This document shows positions 8,628 through 17,317 of a stretch of 64,000 nucleotides of DNA, piece by piece; position 1 is the stretch's first letter; each line of letters starts with the position of its first letter. The notes beneath the pieces are model-generated. The model worked only from the letters and a program-made list of their open reading frames with translations, had not been told where the DNA came from and searched no databases. Origin of the DNA: Crocinitomicaceae bacterium (GTDB taxonomy: Bacteria > Bacteroidota > Bacteroidia > Flavobacteriales_G > Salibacteraceae); assembly GCA_002713215.1 (NCBI GenBank), contig PAVO01000019.1, positions 310,001-374,000 on the forward strand, read 5' to 3'. A program made the translations under genes and the position numbers.

Positions 8628-9019
8628 TTTAAATCGAATGTAATGCTAAGTTCGCGATTAAGTGTAACCAGGGTTTCTTCATGATCCGGTTTGCTAAGTA
8701 GTCCCCTGGCATTGTTAGAAAAACCATAAGGTTCGGTTGGAATACCGATCATATTTGTATCTAGCTTCTCATTTCCATTTATGTCGTGAAAAGCTATTAC
8801 CCCATAACTTCCAGCCGGTAGGTATACCGAAGCCTTGGATGATTTATTGGACACAAACAATACAAGTTTGGATACATCTTTTTCGTTTTTGTCTTGAATG
8901 AGAATCATTATTTTTCCTTCATTGGTTGTAAGGTTGTTGAAGTAAATGGTCAGTTTTTGGGTTTGTGCAACACCAATAAAGGAGGAAAAAACCAATAGTT
9001 GAATAAGAATTGTTTTCAT
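8624..9019 (-). CDS. Secreted DUF2141 domain protein
   Basis: Small exported protein of unknown function, 131 aa from the ATG at 9019. The longer frame adds seven residues that would precede the signal peptide, so I reject that start. MKTILIQLLVFSSFIGVAQ is a signal peptide cut after VAQ. The DUF2141 core is clear: VIAFHDINGNEKLDTN followed by GIPTEPYGFSNNA, a pattern that resembles a calcium-type loop in a beta-sandwich. Its stop overlaps the moeA start by 4 bases. The link to molybdenum cofactor is positional only. Confidence 0.8.
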   Translation of the reverse strand: MKTILIQLLVFSSFIGVAQTQKLTIYFNNLTTNEGKIMILIQDKNEKDVSKLVLFVSNKSSKASVYLPAGSYGVIAFHDINGNEKLDTNMIGIPTEPYGFSNNARGLLSKPDHEETLVTLNRELSITFDLK

Positions 9020-9081
9020 GTAAATATTCTGGTAATGCAAATAAAATGAATGAAAATAGAATTCTATTATTTATGACTACA

Positions 9082-9089
9082 TATCTTTG
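9082..9089 (+). promoter_or_regulatory. Putative -7 promoter element for the YceI-like lipoprotein
   Basis: TATCTTTG matches TAnnTTTG and ends 22 bases before the ATG at 9112. No matching -33 TTTG is seen at the expected distance. Confidence 0.4.
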
Positions 9090-9111
9090 AAACTTAAAAC
9101 AGAAAATAATT

Positions 9112-9804
9112 ATGAAAATAAAGGTTTTAAGTTTGGTTGCAGCGTCAGTATTTCTGGTTTCCTGCGGTGGTGGCGGATCTTCAAGCAATGAAAACGTTGA
9201 AGATAATAAGGACGCCGTCGTTAGTGGTAAAGAAGAATCTGCAGAGGAAATCTGTAAGTATGCATATAGTGGAGAAACGTCAGTAAAATGGACCGCTTTT
9301 AAATTTACCGACAAGGTTGGGGTAGGTGGCACCTTAGATTCAACGAAGGTAAAAACAGTTGCGTCTGTTGAAGAACCTTACTTGATTTTACAGGATATGG
9401 AATTTGAGCTTTACACTGCTTCGGTAAATACCAATAATCCGGATCGGGATAAAAAGATCACTTCTTTTTTCTTTGGGAGTATGGAGTCTTCGGATTTAAT
9501 CTCCGGAAAGGTTATGGAAATGACAGGAAATGCGCGTGAAGGAAGCCTTATGATAAGCCTATCTATAAATGGTCAGGCATTTTCGCAACAAATGAAATAT
9601 TTTGTGGAAGGTAACTCGGTTACAATTAATGGCCAGATTAATTTATCCAATTGGAATGCTGAAGGTTCAATTGATGCACTAAATAATGTCTGTAAAGACC
9701 TTCATACCGGAGAAGATGGTGTTACAAAGTTGTGGCCCGATGTAGATATTGAGGTTGTGAGCATCTTAAAAGAGATTAGTAAAAGCCCCTGTAAACAGGT
9801 ATAG
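9112..9804 (+). CDS. YceI-like lipoprotein
   Basis: Exported lipoprotein of 230 aa. The signal MKIKVLSLVAASVFLVSC carries Cys18, followed by a glycine/serine linker (GGGGSSSNEN) that places the domain away from the membrane. The body begins TSVKWTAFKFTDKVGVGGT, the pattern of the YceI beta-barrel, which in other bacteria holds an isoprenoid or lipid chain. The match is from memory and only the first third is convincing. A cysteine pair near the C-terminus (NVCKDL and SPCKQV) could form a disulphide. It stands alone between a leftward gene and the ribosomal operon. Confidence 0.65.
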   Translation: MKIKVLSLVAASVFLVSCGGGGSSSNENVEDNKDAVVSGKEESAEEICKYAYSGETSVKWTAFKFTDKVGVGGTLDSTKVKTVASVEEPYLILQDMEFELYTASVNTNNPDRDKKITSFFFGSMESSDLISGKVMEMTGNAREGSLMISLSINGQAFSQQMKYFVEGNSVTINGQINLSNWNAEGSIDALNNVCKDLHTGEDGVTKLWPDVDIEVVSILKEISKSPCKQV

Positions 9805-9857
9805 AATTCGCTTTTTACTGGCCTTTCCAACATTGTTTGTTTTCTGCTAAACATTCT

Positions 9858-9889
9858 TTTGTTAGAAAAGAAAATTAATTCTACATTTG
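9858..9889 (+). promoter_or_regulatory. Bacteroidota-type promoter of rplM-rpsI
   Basis: TTTG at 9858-9861 is the -33 box, and TACATTTG at 9882-9889 is an exact -7 box, with a 20-base spacer. The expected transcript start is near 9895, about 50 bases before rplM. Confidence 0.7.
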
Positions 9890-9910
9890 CACCCCCAATT
9901 TTAGGGGGTG
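9890..9910 (+). other. Perfect inverted repeat at the rplM transcript start
   Basis: CACCCCC (9890-9896) and GGGGGTG (9904-9910) pair around AATTTTA and are followed by a T-rich run. The repeat straddles the expected start of the rplM transcript. It could be the terminator of the preceding lipoprotein gene, an operator, or a ribosomal-protein leader element if transcription starts further upstream. Confidence 0.6.
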
Positions 9911-9943
9911 TTTTATTTGTTATTATAAACAAAACGAAAGACG

Positions 9944-10399
9944 TTGGATACATTAAGCTACAAAACAGTTTCAGCAAACAAGAATACCGTTAATAAAAAA
10001 TGGTTGGTGATTGACGCTGAGAATCAGATATTAGGTCGTTTCGCATCACGTGCTGCATTTCTTTTAAGAGGCAAGCACAAAGCGGATTACACTCCACATG
10101 TTGACTGCGGAGATAACGTAATTGTAATAAACGCGGATAAGGTTATCTTGTCGGGCGACAAAATGAATTCCAAGGAGTACATTCGTCATACCGGATATCC
10201 AGGTGGTCAGCGAATTACTTCTGTAAGAGAGATGTTAGAAAAGCATCCTGAAAGGGTCGTTGAAAAAGCGATTAAAGGGATGTTACCAAAAAATAAATTA
10301 GGCGCTGACTTGTACAGAAACCTAAAAGTGGTTACTGGTACTGAGCATAAACATGAAGCTCAGAAGCCAGAAGCATTTGATATTAATACGATTAAATAA
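9944..10399 (+). CDS. rplM: 50S ribosomal protein L13
   Basis: Large-subunit ribosomal protein, 151 aa. The start codon is TTG at 9944, giving [13 protein letters not shown], which is the conserved N-terminus of L13 in this phylum, so the rare start is credible. The family core [29 protein letters not shown] and GYPGG is intact. rpsI follows after 5 bases, the order found in nearly all bacteria. Confidence 0.97.
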   Translation: MDTLSYKTVSANKNTVNKKWLVIDAENQILGRFASRAAFLLRGKHKADYTPHVDCGDNVIVINADKVILSGDKMNSKEYIRHTGYPGGQRITSVREMLEKHPERVVEKAIKGMLPKNKLGADLYRNLKVVTGTEHKHEAQKPEAFDINTIK

Positions 10400-10404
10400 A
10401 TAGC

Positions 10405-10791
10405 ATGTCGGTAGTAAATGCATTAGGAAGAAGAAAAGCCTCAGTTGTTCGTATTTATATGAACGAAGGAAAGGGTAAAATCACAGTAAACAATAAAGAA
10501 TATACTGAGTACTTTCCACAGGCTGAATATCAAAAAGCTATTGTAAAGCCGTTTGAATTGACCGAAAACATGGGGAAATTCGACGTTAAGGTAAATGCAA
10601 GAGGTGGAGGAGTTCACGGTCAGGCAGATGCTTTAAAGCTTGCTATTGCCAGAGCACTGGTTAAAGTTGATGAAGAAAACAGATCTGTACTGCGTACAGA
10701 AGGATGTTTAACCAGAGATTCCAGAATGGTTGAAAGAAAGAAACCAGGACAGAAAAAGGCAAGAAAGAAATTTCAGTTTAGTAAACGTTAA
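10405..10791 (+). CDS. rpsI: 30S ribosomal protein S9
   Basis: Small-subunit protein of 128 aa, whose C-terminal tail reaches the P-site t[15 protein letters not shown] at the start, [14 protein letters not shown] in the middle and the basic end [17 protein letters not shown], closing in the universal SKR, are all present. It is co-transcribed with rplM. Confidence 0.98.
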   Translation: MSVVNALGRRKASVVRIYMNEGKGKITVNNKEYTEYFPQAEYQKAIVKPFELTENMGKFDVKVNARGGGVHGQADALKLAIARALVKVDEENRSVLRTEGCLTRDSRMVERKKPGQKKARKKFQFSKR

Positions 10792-10815
10792 GATTTTTAC
10801 CAGTATCCAATCTCG

Positions 10816-10833
10816 TCTCGATAGCTATCGAGA
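10816..10833. repeat. Perfect 18-base palindrome between rpsI and rpsB
   Basis: TCTCGATAGCTATCGAGA is self-complementary with no loop. It sits 24 bases after rpsI and lacks a T-run, so it is not a standard terminator. It may be a protein-binding site or a fragment of a dispersed repeat. Confidence 0.5.
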
Positions 10834-10887
10834 TATCGGGATGCTCTTATATTAGTAGAGTCGACGGAAGGTGGTAGTTATAGCTGG

Positions 10888-10903
10888 CCTGGCAGATTCC
10901 AGG
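10888..10903 (+). other. Small hairpin before rpsB
   Basis: CCTGG and CCAGG pair around a 6-base loop, 21 bases before the rpsB start. Ribosomal-protein S2 leaders are known to regulate rpsB in other phyla. This stem is only a candidate for such an element. Confidence 0.3.
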
Positions 10904-10924
10904 AGTATATTAGAATAAATTATT

Positions 10925-11701
10925 ATGGCGAGAACTAATTATCAAGAACTACTTGAGGCAGGTGTACATTTTGGTCACCTAAAAAGAAAGTGGAACCCTA
11001 AAATGGCTCCTTATATTTTTATGGAAAGAAATGACATTCATGTTATTGATTTGCATAAAACAATTGCCAAGTTGGAAGAGGCTTGCAATGCATTGAAACA
11101 AATTTCAGCTTCAGGTAAGAAAATACTTTTTGTTGCTACCAAAAAACAAGCTAGAGAAGCAATTTCTACTTCTGCATCTTCAGTGAACATGCCTTTTGTA
11201 ACTGAGCGTTGGACAGGTGGAATGCTTACCAACTTTGTTACCATTCGAAAAGCGATTCGAAAAATGGGTCAAATCGAAAAGATTTTAAGTGATCCGGAGG
11301 CAACTGGTGTTAACAAGAAGGAAAGACTTCAATTGGATAGAACAAGGGAGAAATTGGATAAAAACTTAGGCTCAATTGCTGACCTAAATCGTTTGCCTGC
11401 TGCCTTGTTCATCGTTGATATAAAAAAGGAACATATTGCAGTAAAAGAAGCTCGCAAATTGAATATTCCAACTTTTGCGATCGTAGATACTAACTCTGAC
11501 CCGGATTTGATTGATTTTCCAATTCCTGCAAATGATGATGCTGCCGCTTCAATTGGTAAAATCATGAGCATTATTACTGCAAGCATTAGCGAAGGCCTTC
11601 AGGAAAGACAATCAATCAAAGAGAAAAGAAAGACTGAGTCTGAGGCTAAAGAAGTAAAAAAAGATGCTAAGCCGGTAGAGGAAGAAACAACTAAAGCATA
11701 A
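10925..11701 (+). CDS. rpsB: 30S ribosomal protein S2
   Basis: Small-subunit protein of 258 aa. LEAGVHFGHLKRKWNPKM at the N-terminus, FVTERWTGGMLTNF, and the IVDTNSDPDLIDFPIPAND block are the classical S2 signatures. The last 35 residues form an extra acidic/basic tail (KEVKKDAKPVEEETTKA) beyond the usual S2 fold. tsf follows after 25 bases, the near-universal arrangement. Confidence 0.98.
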   Translation: MARTNYQELLEAGVHFGHLKRKWNPKMAPYIFMERNDIHVIDLHKTIAKLEEACNALKQISASGKKILFVATKKQAREAISTSASSVNMPFVTERWTGGMLTNFVTIRKAIRKMGQIEKILSDPEATGVNKKERLQLDRTREKLDKNLGSIADLNRLPAALFIVDIKKEHIAVKEARKLNIPTFAIVDTNSDPDLIDFPIPANDDAAASIGKIMSIITASISEGLQERQSIKEKRKTESEAKEVKKDAKPVEEETTKA

Positions 11702-11726
11702 CAATAACATTTAATACGTATTCGAA

Positions 11727-12545
11727 ATGGCTATCACAGCTGCTGAAGTAAATAAACTTCGAAAACAAACAGGATTAGGTTTGATGGACTGTAAAAAAGC
11801 CCTTGTTGAAACAGACGGGGATTTTGATAAGGCAATCGACCTGCTGAGAAAGAAAGGACAGAAAATTGCTGCTAAACGGGGCGAGAATGAAGCTTCCGAA
11901 GGGTATGTAATTGCAAAAACATCCACAGATGGTAAAAGTGGAATCAATATCGTATTGAACTGCGAAACTGATTTCGTTGCAAAAAACCAGGAATTTGTTG
12001 ATTTTGTAAATTCAATTGCCGACTTAGCATTAGCGGAAAAACCTGCTTCAAAAGAAGAATTGGCTTCATTGAACCTGAATGGTGATACAGTTGCTAATGC
12101 AGTTGAAGCTCAAATGGGTAAAATCGGTGAGAAATTAGAGATTTCTGATTTCGGATGTATCAATGCGGAATGCGTTGTTGCATACAATCACCCTGGAAAC
12201 AGAACTGCTTCTTTAATCGGATTGAATAAATCGAATGCAGAATTGGGACGTGACCTTGCAATGCAAATTGCTGCTATGTCTCCAGTTGCTGTTGATGAAG
12301 CTGATGTTCCTGAAGAATTGAAGCAAAAGGAACTTGAAATTGGAAAAGAGCTAGCTATCAATGAAGGTAAACCAGCTGAAATGGCTGAAAAAATTGCTTT
12401 CGGAAGATTGAAAAAATATTTCAAAGAGCGTACTCTATTGAATCAGGAATTCATTAAAGAGAGTAAAAAATCTGTAAGACAATACATTGAAGGTGTTGAT
12501 AAAGATCTTTCAGTAAGTGAATTTAAGCTGATTACACTAGCTTAA
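11727..12545 (+). CDS. tsf: Elongation factor Ts
   Basis: Nucleotide-exchange factor for EF-Tu, 272 aa. The N-terminal UBA-like part has LRKQTGLGLMDCKKALVE. The two core subdomains follow, with NCETDFVAKN near residue 74 contacting EF-Tu. The transcript ends at a strong hairpin 26 bases after the stop. Confidence 0.98.
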   Translation: MAITAAEVNKLRKQTGLGLMDCKKALVETDGDFDKAIDLLRKKGQKIAAKRGENEASEGYVIAKTSTDGKSGINIVLNCETDFVAKNQEFVDFVNSIADLALAEKPASKEELASLNLNGDTVANAVEAQMGKIGEKLEISDFGCINAECVVAYNHPGNRTASLIGLNKSNAELGRDLAMQIAAMSPVAVDEADVPEELKQKELEIGKELAINEGKPAEMAEKIAFGRLKKYFKERTLLNQEFIKESKKSVRQYIEGVDKDLSVSEFKLITLA

Positions 12546-12570
12546 TTTAAGAGTTACATACAATTATAGA

Positions 12571-12605
12571 AAAGAGAGAAGTTTTTTAACTTCTCTCTTT
12601 TTTTT
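12571..12605 (+). terminator. Rho-independent terminator after tsf
   Basis: A perfect 13-base stem, AAAGAGAGAAGTT with AACTTCTCTCTTT, has a TTTT loop and is followed by five more T. Confidence 0.93.
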
Positions 12606-12634
12606 GTCCTAATTTTCGGCATCAAAAGGATATA

Positions 12635-13339
12635 ATGAAGTACAAACGTATTCTGTTGAAATTGAGTGGTGAAGCACTTATGGGTAAACGTGATTTTGGA
12701 ATTGATCATGACCGGCTACACACCTATGCTTCAGAAATTAAAGAGGTAGTAGAAACAGGAGTTGAGGTAGCGATTGTTATCGGAGGCGGAAATATTTTCC
12801 GTGGTGTTCAGTCAGAAAATAGCGCGATTGATCGTGTTCAGGGTGATTACATGGGTATGTTGGCTACCATGATTAATTCCATGGCTTTGCAATCGGCACT
12901 GGATGGTGTTGGGCTCTATACCCGTTTGTTGTCTGCGATTAAGATGGAACAAATTGCAGAACCTTTTATCCGAAGGCGAGCCGTAAGGCATTTGGAAAAG
13001 GGCCGGGTTGTGATATTTGGAGCAGGTACAGGTAATCCATATTTTACTACCGACACAGCTGCATCCTTGAGAGCCATCGAAATTGATGCCAATGTTATTC
13101 TAAAGGGAACCCGCGTTGATGGAATCTATTCTGCAGACCCTGAAAAGGATACTTCTGCAGAGCGATACTCTACCATTAGTTTTAAAGAGGTGATGGATAA
13201 GGGCTTAAACGTAATGGATATGACTGCCTTTACACTGTGCCATGAAAACAAACTACCGATCATAGTTTTCGATATGAACAAACCAGGTAATCTTTTGGAG
13301 GTTATTAAGGGAGAAGAGATTGGAACTTTAGTTAACTAA
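12635..13339 (+). CDS. pyrH: Uridylate kinase (UMP kinase)
   Basis: Phosphorylates UMP to UDP with ATP. It is 234 aa and belongs to the amino-acid-kinase fold, unrelated to eukaryotic UMP kinases. [14 protein letters not shown], the glycine loop [10 protein letters not shown] and [13 protein letters not shown] are all family motifs. frr follows after 4 bases. The tsf terminator separates this operon from the ribosomal genes; a weak promoter-like TAATTTTC lies just downstream of it. Confidence 0.97.
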   Translation: MKYKRILLKLSGEALMGKRDFGIDHDRLHTYASEIKEVVETGVEVAIVIGGGNIFRGVQSENSAIDRVQGDYMGMLATMINSMALQSALDGVGLYTRLLSAIKMEQIAEPFIRRRAVRHLEKGRVVIFGAGTGNPYFTTDTAASLRAIEIDANVILKGTRVDGIYSADPEKDTSAERYSTISFKEVMDKGLNVMDMTAFTLCHENKLPIIVFDMNKPGNLLEVIKGEEIGTLVN

Positions 13340-13343
13340 AATC

Positions 13344-13907
13344 ATGAACGAAGAACTAGAAATGATATACGATATGGCCAAGGACTCTATGAGTCAGTCT
13401 ATCGATCACTTAAAAAAGGCATTGTTAAAGCTGAGAGCTGGCAAGGCTTCACCTTCTATGTTAGAAGGTGTGTTGGTTGACTATTACGGATCAATGACCC
13501 CTTTGAGTCAGGTGGCTAATGTTAATACTCCGGATGCCAGAATGATTTCGGTTCAACCCTGGGAAAAAATGATGCTTGAACCCATCGAAAAGGCCATTAT
13601 TAATGCAAACCTTGGATTGAACCCTCAGAACAATGGTGAAATGATTATTATCAATATTCCAGCCCTAACTGAGGAAAGGAGAATGGAATTGGTTAGAAAG
13701 GCAAGGTCAGAAGGTGAGGACGCTAAAATTTCTATTAGAAACGTTAGAAAAGACTCCAACGACGAGGTCAAAAAAATGAAAAACGATGGCTTACCTGAGG
13801 ACATGGCAAAAGATGCCGAGAACGAAGTTCAAAACATAACGAATTCATTTTCTAAGAAGGTGGATGAGCTACTGGCCGATAAGGAAAAGGATATTATGAC
13901 CGTATAA
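13344..13907 (+). CDS. frr: Ribosome recycling factor
   Basis: Splits post-termination ribosomes together with EF-G. It has 187 aa, standard length. The long three-helix domain carries LRAGKASPSMLEGV, and the small beta domain has VDYYGSMTPLSQVANV. The conserved ERRMELVRKAR segment and the C-terminal DELLADKEKDIMTV are present. It is the second gene of the pyrH operon. Confidence 0.98.
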   Translation: MNEELEMIYDMAKDSMSQSIDHLKKALLKLRAGKASPSMLEGVLVDYYGSMTPLSQVANVNTPDARMISVQPWEKMMLEPIEKAIINANLGLNPQNNGEMIIINIPALTEERRMELVRKARSEGEDAKISIRNVRKDSNDEVKKMKNDGLPEDMAKDAENEVQNITNSFSKKVDELLADKEKDIMTV

Positions 13908-13930
13908 TTGGTATGGATAAAACAGAGAAT

Positions 13931-13961
13931 AAAAAAAGGGCCGCAACTGCGGCCCTTTTTT
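13931..13961. terminator. Bidirectional terminator between frr and the barrel gene
   Basis: GGGCCGC (13938-13944) and GCGGCCC (13949-13955) enclose an AACT loop. An A-run precedes and a T-run follows, so it works on both strands for the converging genes. Confidence 0.95.
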
Positions 13962-13984
13962 ATTTGATCAACTATTAACCTGGA

Positions 13985-14719
13985 TTAAAATTTAAATCCA
14001 AATAAGAACTTCATTCGACTCATGTTGGTTTTATTGCTTACAAAACTGGAATGATCATCGTTTACCATGTTGTGATTTCCGTTGTTGATGTTGTATTCAA
14101 ATCCTAAGAAGAGAATACTATACCTGAAATAGATAGCTGGTACGTAACCCAATTGAAAATAACTAATACCACCATATGTATCATTATAATTTGTATTAGT
14201 AGGTTCATCGTTCAAGTCTACACCAGCTGCAAAACCACTCCATGAAGGATTAAATTTAAAAGCCACATCAAACGACATATTGTCTACCAATGAAAAACTA
14301 AAGGTTGGGCCTACCATGAAACCCATTTGAAAATAGTGCATTTTCGACTCTCCGATAACTCTTCCGGTAGCCAAGGTCTTGAATTCATAATTCACGGGAA
14401 TGTAGTTTAAGTCAATGTATGATACATCCAGTCCGATTGCCATTTGGCTACCTAAATCGATACCGTCAAAAAAGAACATACTTCCAAGTTGGAGGCCAAA
14501 ACCAAGACTTGAACCTTTAGTGTAGGCTCTTGGAGTTCCCGGATTAGCTATTCCCCAGTTGGAATTGAAATCATCGAATCCTCCAAAACTAGAGTTAGGT
14601 AAATTTAATCCAAAACGCAGCGAGAACCCTTTATCGAATGCATCTCCTTGTGAATGAACTGAAAGCGCTCCAACAAGAAGACTTCCTGCTAATAATAATC
14701 TAAGTATTTGATTTCTCAT
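13985..14719 (-). CDS. Outer-membrane beta-barrel protein
   Basis: Predicted 244-aa outer-membrane protein of unknown function. I use the ATG at 14719, because MRNQILRLLLAGSLLVGALSVHSQ is a signal peptide, while the longer frame puts 21 odd residues before it. The body alternates short aromatic-rich strands with glycine/asparagine turns, for example YGGISYFQLGYVPAIYFRYS. It ends in Phe (FLFGFKF), the usual signal for barrel insertion. No close family is recognised. Confidence 0.75.
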   Translation of the reverse strand: MRNQILRLLLAGSLLVGALSVHSQGDAFDKGFSLRFGLNLPNSSFGGFDDFNSNWGIANPGTPRAYTKGSSLGFGLQLGSMFFFDGIDLGSQMAIGLDVSYIDLNYIPVNYEFKTLATGRVIGESKMHYFQMGFMVGPTFSFSLVDNMSFDVAFKFNPSWSGFAAGVDLNDEPTNTNYNDTYGGISYFQLGYVPAIYFRYSILFLGFEYNINNGNHNMVNDDHSSFVSNKTNMSRMKFLFGFKF

Positions 14720-14822
14720 GTTTTTTACGGTTTTAATGAAATTATATGATTCAAATGTTATAATTAATACTTGAATAAGCAAGGGTTATTCACCTTAAAT
14801 ATCTACAGTAAAAGTCGTATTG

Positions 14823-15476
14823 TTAGTTTATAATTCCGTTTTTAAGTGCGAATTTGATTAGCCCTGCGATGTTGTGAACATTCAGTTTTCGCATCAAATT
14901 GGTCCGATGTGTATCAACCGTTCTGTGGCTAATAAAGAGTTTTTCTCCAATTTCTTTGTTCGATAGCCCCTCTGCAATTTGTCTTAAAATTTCGATTTCA
15001 CGCTCGGTCAATTCTTCAAATTCTTTAGACCGGGTTGCAGATGGTTTTATTTCTTCGGTCCGTTTCAGCAACTTCATGGTAACCTCGGTTGAGAAAAATT
15101 TCTCTCCTTTTAAAACCACTTCAATTCCCTTTGCAAGTTCATCCCCACTTGAGTTCTTTAGGATATAACCATCGGCGCCAACGTCTATAAGGCTTTGAAT
15201 TACACCCCGTTCATCATGCATTGAAAGACCAACGATTTTTATGTCCGGAAATTCTTGTTTTAATAATTTGGTTGCATCCATACCCGACATTCTTGGCATA
15301 TCAATATCCATTAGAATTACATCGGGCCTAATTCCTGAACGAACTTCATCCAAACATTGTTTTCCGTCAATTGCTGTCCCAATTACCTGTATTCCCTCTA
15401 TATTGCTGAGGATGGACTTTAACCCATCTTGAACCATTAAATGGTCATCCGCGATATAGATTTTAATTTCAGCCAT
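14823..15476 (-). CDS. NarL/FixJ-type response regulator (LuxR HTH)
   Basis: Two-component transcription regulator of 217 aa. The receiver domain (1-120) has Asp10-Asp11, phospho-acceptor Asp57 in LMDIDMP and a Lys near 107 (YILKNSSG). The LuxR helix-turn-helix lies at about 152-215, with LTEREIEILRQIAEGLSNKEI and the recognition segment SHRTVDTHRTNLMRKL. It starts 1 base after the stop of the sensor kinase, so the pair forms one operon. Target genes are unknown. The adjacent convergent barrel gene is a guess at best. Confidence 0.93.
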   Translation of the reverse strand: MAEIKIYIADDHLMVQDGLKSILSNIEGIQVIGTAIDGKQCLDEVRSGIRPDVILMDIDMPRMSGMDATKLLKQEFPDIKIVGLSMHDERGVIQSLIDVGADGYILKNSSGDELAKGIEVVLKGEKFFSTEVTMKLLKRTEEIKPSATRSKEFEELTEREIEILRQIAEGLSNKEIGEKLFISHRTVDTHRTNLMRKLNVHNIAGLIKFALKNGIIN

Positions 15477-15477
15477 A

Positions 15478-17283
15478 TTAAATTGGGACCCTTATAGTAG
15501 CAACCGTACCACGCCCGGGCTCACTGTCATATGAAAATGAACCGTTTAAAGTATTAATTCTACTTGACATATTCAACTGTCCTATACCATCTTTTGATTC
15601 TTTTTTTAAGAATCCGGTCCCATCGTCTTCAACCAACAATACCAAATGCTTTTCATTTTTGATTAATTGAATGGAAACATGCTCCGCTTTTGAGTGCTTA
15701 ATTACGTTGTTAATTAATTCCTGACAAATTCGATAAATACTGATTTCAATTCTTTCGTTAAACCTTCCCTTTATGCCATAATGCTCAAATTCATATTCAA
15801 AGTTGGAGAGTCCCAGACTTTTATTCAGCATATCTTCAATGGCAGCTACCAGTCCCTGTTCGGTTAAGGTTTTTGGCATCATTTGGTGGGAAATGGAACG
15901 CACGTCGGTACATGCTTCATCCAAAACCTGGTTAAACTCAATAAGTTGTTCCTTCATTTCCGGTTTCTTTGTTATCAAGTCATCTTTCAACTTACTAAAA
16001 AACAATTTTAATCCACTGAGCTGTTGGCCAACGCCATCGTGTAAATCTTTGGCAATTCGTTTTCGTTCTTCTTCTGTGGCATGAATCACAGCGTCGATTC
16101 CCTTTTTTTGTTCTTGAATAATTGCCCGATCCAACTTTCTTTTTTGTTTGGATTTAAACTGAAGGAAAATTAAAATGCCAAAAGCTAATAATGCAAGGGT
16201 TCCAAATACCATCCAATAAATTAGTCCCTGTTTCTTTTGTATTTCTAACTGCTGTATGTTCGATTTCTGAGAGAGGTTTTCTATTTCTAATTGTTTTTTT
16301 TCGGTTTCATACTGAGTTTGCATCCTAACCAACTGCAAACTCTTTTCCTCGTTGAATATGGAGTCATTTAATTGCTTGGCCAGCTTAAAATTCGTAAGTG
16401 CCTCTTTGTTTTTTCCTAACCTTTCATAAGTATCCGACATTCCATGATAATACATGCTCATGAGTTGTTTCGAACCTACTTTTTCAGCCCTTAATTTTGC
16501 TATTTCGAAATATTCAAATGCCTTGGAATAATCTTCAAGTACTTTGTAACTGTTGGCAATATTTAACAGGGTAAATACGCTTCCCATTAAGTTGTTTGTG
16601 ATGCTGTCACATTTTAGCGTTTTAAAGAAATACGGAAGGGCTTTGCCCTCCATATCCAGCTTGGCGTATTGTTCGCCAATATTGTTATACGAAGTAGCTT
16701 GCACATCAATCAAGTCATACTTTTCGCCGATTTGAGCTGCCTGTTTGTAGTACTTCATGGCACTATCCATTTCATTTCGGGCGCCGTATATGGTCCCAAT
16801 ATTGCTCAATGTCATGCCAATACCCATGGGGTATTCCAGTAAAACACATTGTTCGTTGGATAACCTATAATATTTTAAAGCATTGTCCCATTCCTTATTA
16901 ATTTTAAAAATGACACCAAGGCTGTTGTAGCCCATAGCCATCATTTTATGATCATCAATTTCTTCGGCAATTCTAATTCCATGCAGCATTACTTTAACAG
17001 CAGAATCATATTCACTAATATTTTTATAAACCTTACCTAAATTAATGTAGGTTCTGGCCTGAATTGATTTTTCCTGATTATGCGGATGCGTTAACGATAA
17101 CCGACTGTAGTGAATCGCTTTTTTTGGATTTGAATATTCGTGTGCCCGAATAAGTTGGTAATAAATTGAGGCTGTTAGAGAGTCGTCGGCCGATTGAAGT
17201 TCCAACTCTAAGCTATCTGTATTTTGGGCATAGCAGAGACTATATAAAATGGAGACGAAACCAAGGGTGAGAAAAATCTTCAA
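15478..17283 (-). CDS. TPR sensor histidine kinase (HisKA_3 type)
   Basis: Sensor partner of the NarL-type regulator. The longest frame starts at TTG 17337, overlapping aspS. I prefer the in-frame TTG at 17283, because it gives an exact signal peptide, MKIFLTLGFVSILYSLCYAQ, and no overlap; the protein is then 601 aa. The exported part is a run of TPR repeats (about 40-320). A coiled coil follows, then a membrane helix near 370 (IYWMVFGTLALLAFGILIFL), then the kinase. Phospho-acceptor His415 lies in ERKRIAKDLHDGVGQQL, and the ATPase domain has DDGTGF. The sensed ligand is unknown. Confidence 0.88.
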   Translation of the reverse strand: MKIFLTLGFVSILYSLCYAQNTDSLELELQSADDSLTASIYYQLIRAHEYSNPKKAIHYSRLSLTHPHNQEKSIQARTYINLGKVYKNISEYDSAVKVMLHGIRIAEEIDDHKMMAMGYNSLGVIFKINKEWDNALKYYRLSNEQCVLLEYPMGIGMTLSNIGTIYGARNEMDSAMKYYKQAAQIGEKYDLIDVQATSYNNIGEQYAKLDMEGKALPYFFKTLKCDSITNNLMGSVFTLLNIANSYKVLEDYSKAFEYFEIAKLRAEKVGSKQLMSMYYHGMSDTYERLGKNKEALTNFKLAKQLNDSIFNEEKSLQLVRMQTQYETEKKQLEIENLSQKSNIQQLEIQKKQGLIYWMVFGTLALLAFGILIFLQFKSKQKRKLDRAIIQEQKKGIDAVIHATEEERKRIAKDLHDGVGQQLSGLKLFFSKLKDDLITKKPEMKEQLIEFNQVLDEACTDVRSISHQMMPKTLTEQGLVAAIEDMLNKSLGLSNFEYEFEHYGIKGRFNERIEISIYRICQELINNVIKHSKAEHVSIQLIKNEKHLVLLVEDDGTGFLKKESKDGIGQLNMSSRINTLNGSFSYDSEPGRGTVATIRVPI

Positions 17284-17317
17284 CTTAGGGTGTGTTCTTC
17301 CCCTCAAAGATAGAAAA

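Noticed and set aside
8919-9332. Leftward open frame of 137 codons across the DUF2141 start and the YceI-like lipoprotein
   Set aside because: It overlaps two better-supported genes in other frames, has a low-complexity serine/threonine and phenylalanine composition and no family pattern.
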